In this document: piece after piece, positions 59,881-64,000 of the stretch
How positions within the stretch are numbered: the first letter of the stretch is position 1
Layout: the number at the start of each line of letters is the position of its first letter
DNA from: Bactrocera neohumeralis
Taxonomy: Eukaryota; Arthropoda; Insecta; Diptera; Tephritidae
Reading direction: 5' to 3'
Length of the DNA: 64,000 bases
NCBI RefSeq assembly: GCF_024586455.1
Contig: NC_065919.1
Location: 32,278,839-32,342,838 of the forward strand
Notes under the pieces: model-generated
Databases searched by the model: none
What the model was told of the DNA's origin: nothing
Seen by the model: the letters and a program-made list of their open reading frames with translations, nothing else
Position numbers and translations under genes: made by a program

Positions 59881-61182
59881 TAATAAAGTTAAGGGGTTAT
59901 ATACACTTGTGTGAGTTGGAAAAATCGATAGTTTTTATTGCATTTTCTTAAAGTATATCCTTTTAAGATTATTTCTTCCACATTTCATAGAGATCTGAGC
60001 ACTAGAACCAAACTTACAGCTGTCAACAGCGCGCTTCTCCCATGCCGACCGCTCGTCACGCTTATATCAAAATAATGTCTTTTTAAAAAGTACCGTTACG
60101 TTGAGCAACGTTTCTCAATAACCATGTGACCTATCGATGTAATTTCACACTTGAACGAAGGATTTTTTATTTGAAACAAAAGTTTTTTTTGTGAATGAAA
60201 AAACTGAATTTTTAGACCCACAAAAATCGATCGAAAAATGTTTTTTCGACAAATCCTTCGTTCAAATACAACGTTATGATATAAACTGGGATTATAAAAC
60301 CAAAAATAGATGCAGTAGTATTCACTAATGTGGAGTTGATATGTTAGTTATTGTGTTAAAAAAGATACAGGTAAAAAGGTTCTATATACTACCAGTTGAA
60401 AACGGTCATTATTATAAGTATTATAAACTTTTGCTCACAGTCTGATTTTTTTATTATTTTTGAAATATTAAATTAGATAAATTTATAATTTTTGCACTTC
60501 TTTCACGATTTTCGGTTAAGTTCTTCGAATGAATGAGTGAATCGATAACACAGGCTTCTCTTGCAATCTTAAAAGTAATAGTCATGCATTACAGTATTTA
60601 CACTCCAAACTCCCTTTTTGCAACAGCCCCTCACAAATATACATGTACATATACATATGCATACATATACATATATTCGCCATAATACGTGTATTCAAAG
60701 TCACTCTCACTGATCAGTCATTGTTGGGCACTGATAAGCGTGACATTTCCCTTTGGTTGGCGATTTTGATTGTCAACATTGGATAGCAATTTGGTTTTTA
60801 TTGTCTGCTTTCTGTGCACTTTGGACAACATCTACACAAGAGCCTCCGCTGCAAAGTATTTCCTTCCTTTCTAACATGCGCAAAAATTTGAAACATTCGC
60901 AATGTGGCATATCACCTTGAACACACGCCAATCACACGCTGACAAGATTAGAAACTAATAATGTTTTTTATATAATCAGTTGTTGGGTGATGAATTGCAT
61001 TGAAATTTCTTTTGGGTTTTACAATTCAAGCGTAAGTTTGATCTTTTGTGGATATTAAGTCATATTTCCTTGTGATTTTAATCCTGACAAGCGATAAATA
61101 GCATCTGGCTATGTTAATCGAGCGTATAATTGTTTTTATTTTGCGACTAGTCACAAAAAGCAAAGTTCCTCAACATATTGTT
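59881..61182. other. Interval with small inverted repeat and a unique block
   Basis: TTGAACGAAGGATTT (60151-60165) and AAATCCTTCGTTCAA (60251-60265) form a perfect 15-base inverted pair. The block 60600-61140 is less AT-rich and repeat-free and may be conserved regulatory DNA. No gene seen. Confidence 0.4.
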
Positions 61183-61625
61183 GATTTGAGCCCACGCCGC
61201 TATTGAAGAGAAGGGCGATGTGACCAAAGGTGGCTTCTATGAACGCTAGGAGCGCACCTATGAGAGCTGCCCCGTCATGATATCAAAATTGTGCTAGGCG
61301 ACTTTAACGCCAGGGTGGCAAAGAAGGTATTTTTGGCACAAAAGTCGGTAAATTTAGCGTCCATGAAGAATCATCCTCAAATGGGTTGAGGCTGATCGAA
61401 ATCGTCGGAGACCGAAATATGGTTATCTGTAGTACTAGAATCCAGCATAGGAAAAGCAAGCTACCCAGCTGTCTCCGGCTCGAAAAGCCACCAACCAGAT
61501 CGATCGTGTTGTGATAAAGGGAAGACATACCTCCAGTGTTTTAGACGTGCGTACGGTCCGATATCCTAACATCCACTCGGACCACTATCTTGTTGCAGCC
61601 AAGATACACACCCGCCTCTGTCGGT
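61183..61625 (+). pseudogene. RTE/BovB-like LINE endonuclease fragment
   Basis: With frame changes, the + strand reads AIEEKGDVTKGGFYER, KIVLGDFNARVGKEGIFG, TKVGKFSVHEESSSNGLR, LDVRTVRYPNIHSDHYLVAA and KIHTRLC. GDFNAR and SDHYLV are hallmarks of AP-type endonucleases. The SDH triplet is intact here, in contrast to SVH in the fragment at 1-785. The fragment stops at KIHTRLC, and a mini-me-like repeat starts at the next base. Confidence 0.85.
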
Positions 61626-62041
61626 AGAAATTCTTATTATATTTTCGCTAGGCGAATTTGGTTGTTGTTGCTTAAGTGTACATATATTAACCTTATTAGA
61701 ACTTTACAAATTTTTTATATCTGAATTTAGTGCTTAGTTATGTCACTTTATAGGTTTTCTGTTAATAACGGTTTGTGGGCGTGACAGAGGTCCGATTACG
61801 CCCAACTACGAACTTCTAATATTTTTTTTGCCAAGAAACGCGCATACCAAGTATCATCAATTTTTACTGAAGTCAGCTGGCACGGACGGACAGACAGACA
61901 GTCACCCGGATTTTAACTCATCTCGTCATCCTGAACATATAATTTATGTTCTAATCCTACATATATCTCGATTAGTTTTAAGTGATACGCATAACCGGAA
62001 CTATTATACTCTTTAGCAAACATTTTGCAAGAGTAAAAAAT
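61626..62041 (-). repeat. mini-me-like repeat (family A), reverse, right part
   Basis: Starts inside the element (TCGGTAGAAATTCTTATT). It contains CACGGACGGACAGACAGACA, CTCGATTAGTTTTAAGTG and a decayed hairpin end CATTTTGCAAGAGTAAAA. Confidence 0.7.
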
Positions 62042-64000
62042 ATAAAATGTTTAATCGCATGCGATACACGCGTCTCAGTTAATATGTCTGTACGTATGTA
62101 TATGCCATGTGCCGTAATGTGACATAATTGGGATCACAAAAGTTCAACGCAATGTCAGAAGTTATGAACTGTAAACATAAGTGAGAGGAAGTAGACGCAC
62201 AAAAAAAGCAAAAGGCGAAGCAGCCGGCGAAAGGTGCTGAAACCAAAATAGACGCCAGTCCTTAATAATACGTGCTCCCGTTCCTAATATTTACACAAGC
62301 CAACTTAAGTCCACTCAAATATATGTATAAATGAATATACAAATGTATTTATATATACATATGTGTGTGTGAGGTATGCGCGCATGAAAGATGTTGTTCG
62401 TCAAGGGTCCTGTAACGATCCGAAAATACGATGTTTCAAATTTCCTAAGAAGTCTGCTTCTTCCTGTCATTATGCACTCCTATGCAGCATTTTCGTACTC
62501 GCATATTTGTCGTGGAATACACGACTTAGGGGTGAGCGGTTCAGAAGTAAAGATGGGGACAACATACATTTCTGAAGGTAGCACGGGATACTGATCAATC
62601 CGTTGGGATATTGATTTCTAATGAATTGCTTATGCATATTGGCACCCTCCCTCCCTCGTAGCAGTTTAACAATATACGTAAAATAATATGTTAATTTTGA
62701 TGTGTGTATGTGTGTGTATGTGCATGTTATTCAAGTGTGCCAGCGGCGCGATCCTTAAAACAGTCTTTTAACGATCTCCGTGATAATATGTGTATGTGCG
62801 TGGACGAGTGCAACACGCTTTCGAACTAGTATGTGCATATGTATCTAAAGTAGTGTGCACATATTTATACTTGCGCTACAAAACACCGGTTGACTACCGC
62901 GATCGACCATATCAATTTGTGAAAACCCGTGTCAAACGGCGTGGCCGCACGCGACTACTAAATTATGTAGTTCACATGTTTTTTGTAACTCATTGCGGGG
63001 TTGAATTAACATTTTTAAATATGTAAGGATGTGTTTTGTTAATAGGTACAGATATGTTCACCATTTAGCAATAGAAATCTTTAATTTTCTGTTTCTTACA
63101 GTCAATATTTTTTACTCTCTATACTATATGTAGTAACGAGAACACTAATTTGACACCTTTTAAAATTTGTATAATATCTGCTTTCTTTTCTTGGTTGTGT
63201 GATGTTTCACAATTCACAATTAAAGTACATAAGTGAAAGGCAAAAATCAAAAAAATCACCTTACTTTTTCAATTCTGTTCAATTTAAGTTCCAGCAAAAA
63301 CGTTTGCATTTCGACAAAAATCATATAGTAAGACTCGAAGTCCACTGCTTTTAGGACGAATGCAAACTTAAATTGGAGTAAAGTGATATCACGTGCAAAG
63401 TATGTTAACCATCTTCAAAAATACTACCGTGTGAATACTGTCGAACCTATAGACTATGTATCTTATGGTCTGTATTCACATTATTATTATTATTATTATT
63501 ATTAGATATTATACTACAAGTACTTTCTTCTATTCTTAACTGTAAAAAAAAGATATTTTCTAACAGCAAACACTCGTCTATAAATAGTTAAAAGTCCTTA
63601 AAGCAAGCTTACATAATTCCCAACGGGGAAAGAAGAGTTAAAAATTTGTAGAGTTCATCGAATTGTAGGAAGCATATACCACAAATTCGAGGAAAAACTC
63701 TGTCATATTTTTATAAAATTGTAAATGGTTTGATTAAGCAAAGTATAGTTTATTTAAAATGACAGAAAATAGAAGCTTAAGTTTTAAATAAAATGTATTA
63801 AGTTACGTCAAGTGGATTTCACTGTTATTTCGTTGTCTATGGGACTTATTTATGGACCGATTAACTTATACAAATTCAGACTTATTTAGTGAATACAAAT
63901 AGCATACCAAATTAATTCTGGCTACCACAAGCTACTAATATCGTTCAAGCGACTTTTATTTCAATTTATTACATAAATTTTGTAGGTTTACTTTACACGT
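62042..64000. other. AT-rich end of window, no gene seen
   Basis: Contains a TTA trinucleotide run (63481-63503). The block 62130-62580 is moderately GC-rich and looks unique, but no reading frame there is convincing. Nothing else is supported. Confidence 0.4.
63481..63503. repeat. (TTA)n microsatellite
   Basis: Seven to eight uninterrupted trinucleotide units. Confidence 0.9.

Overview
The window is gene-poor, AT-rich DNA from a higher fly (Diptera, Brachycera). I think it is most likely a tephritid fruit fly, but that is inferred from the repeat content and is not proven. The one clearly functional gene is the gap gene hunchback (hb), on the + strand at 24354-26765. It encodes an 803-residue zinc-finger transcription factor with four central and two C-terminal C2H2 fingers. 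Its coding exon follows a textbook branch point and splice acceptor, so one or more non-coding 5' exons must lie upstream. A candidate first exon and promoter sits at about 18.15-18.88 kb. The 3' UTR carries Pumilio-type motifs and three polyadenylation signals.

Layout. Positions 1-5.6 kb hold transposon wrecks: an RTE-like LINE fragment, a mariner C-terminus, a long foldback, a TIR element and a Tc1-like transposase. Positions 7.9-12 kb hold short interspersed repeats. Positions 12-24.3 kb are almost free of recognisable transposons and are probably hb regulatory DNA, with the coding exon and 3' UTR following to about 27.4 kb. From 27.5 to 62 kb the region is again dominated by mobile DNA: two repeat families with a GTCY microsatellite tract and terminal hairpins, two hAT elements, several mariner relatives including two rosa-like (DD41D) copies, three more TIR or foldback elements, and two more RTE LINE fragments. 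The last 2 kb are AT-rich with no gene seen.

How it fits together. The repeats are nested. One mini-me-like element (40.07-44.99 kb) is split by a 2.8 kb hAT element and a 0.8 kb deleted mariner. Another stretch (53.3-56.9 kb) strings a mini-me-like element, a rosa fragment, a hAT remnant and a second mini-me-like piece. None of the transposase genes looks intact. The relatively clean block around hb, against dense repeats on both sides, suggests selection against insertions in its control region. I found no convincing rRNA, tRNA or CRISPR, and no second conserved host gene. I found no clear new gene system; the most unusual material is the repeat architecture.
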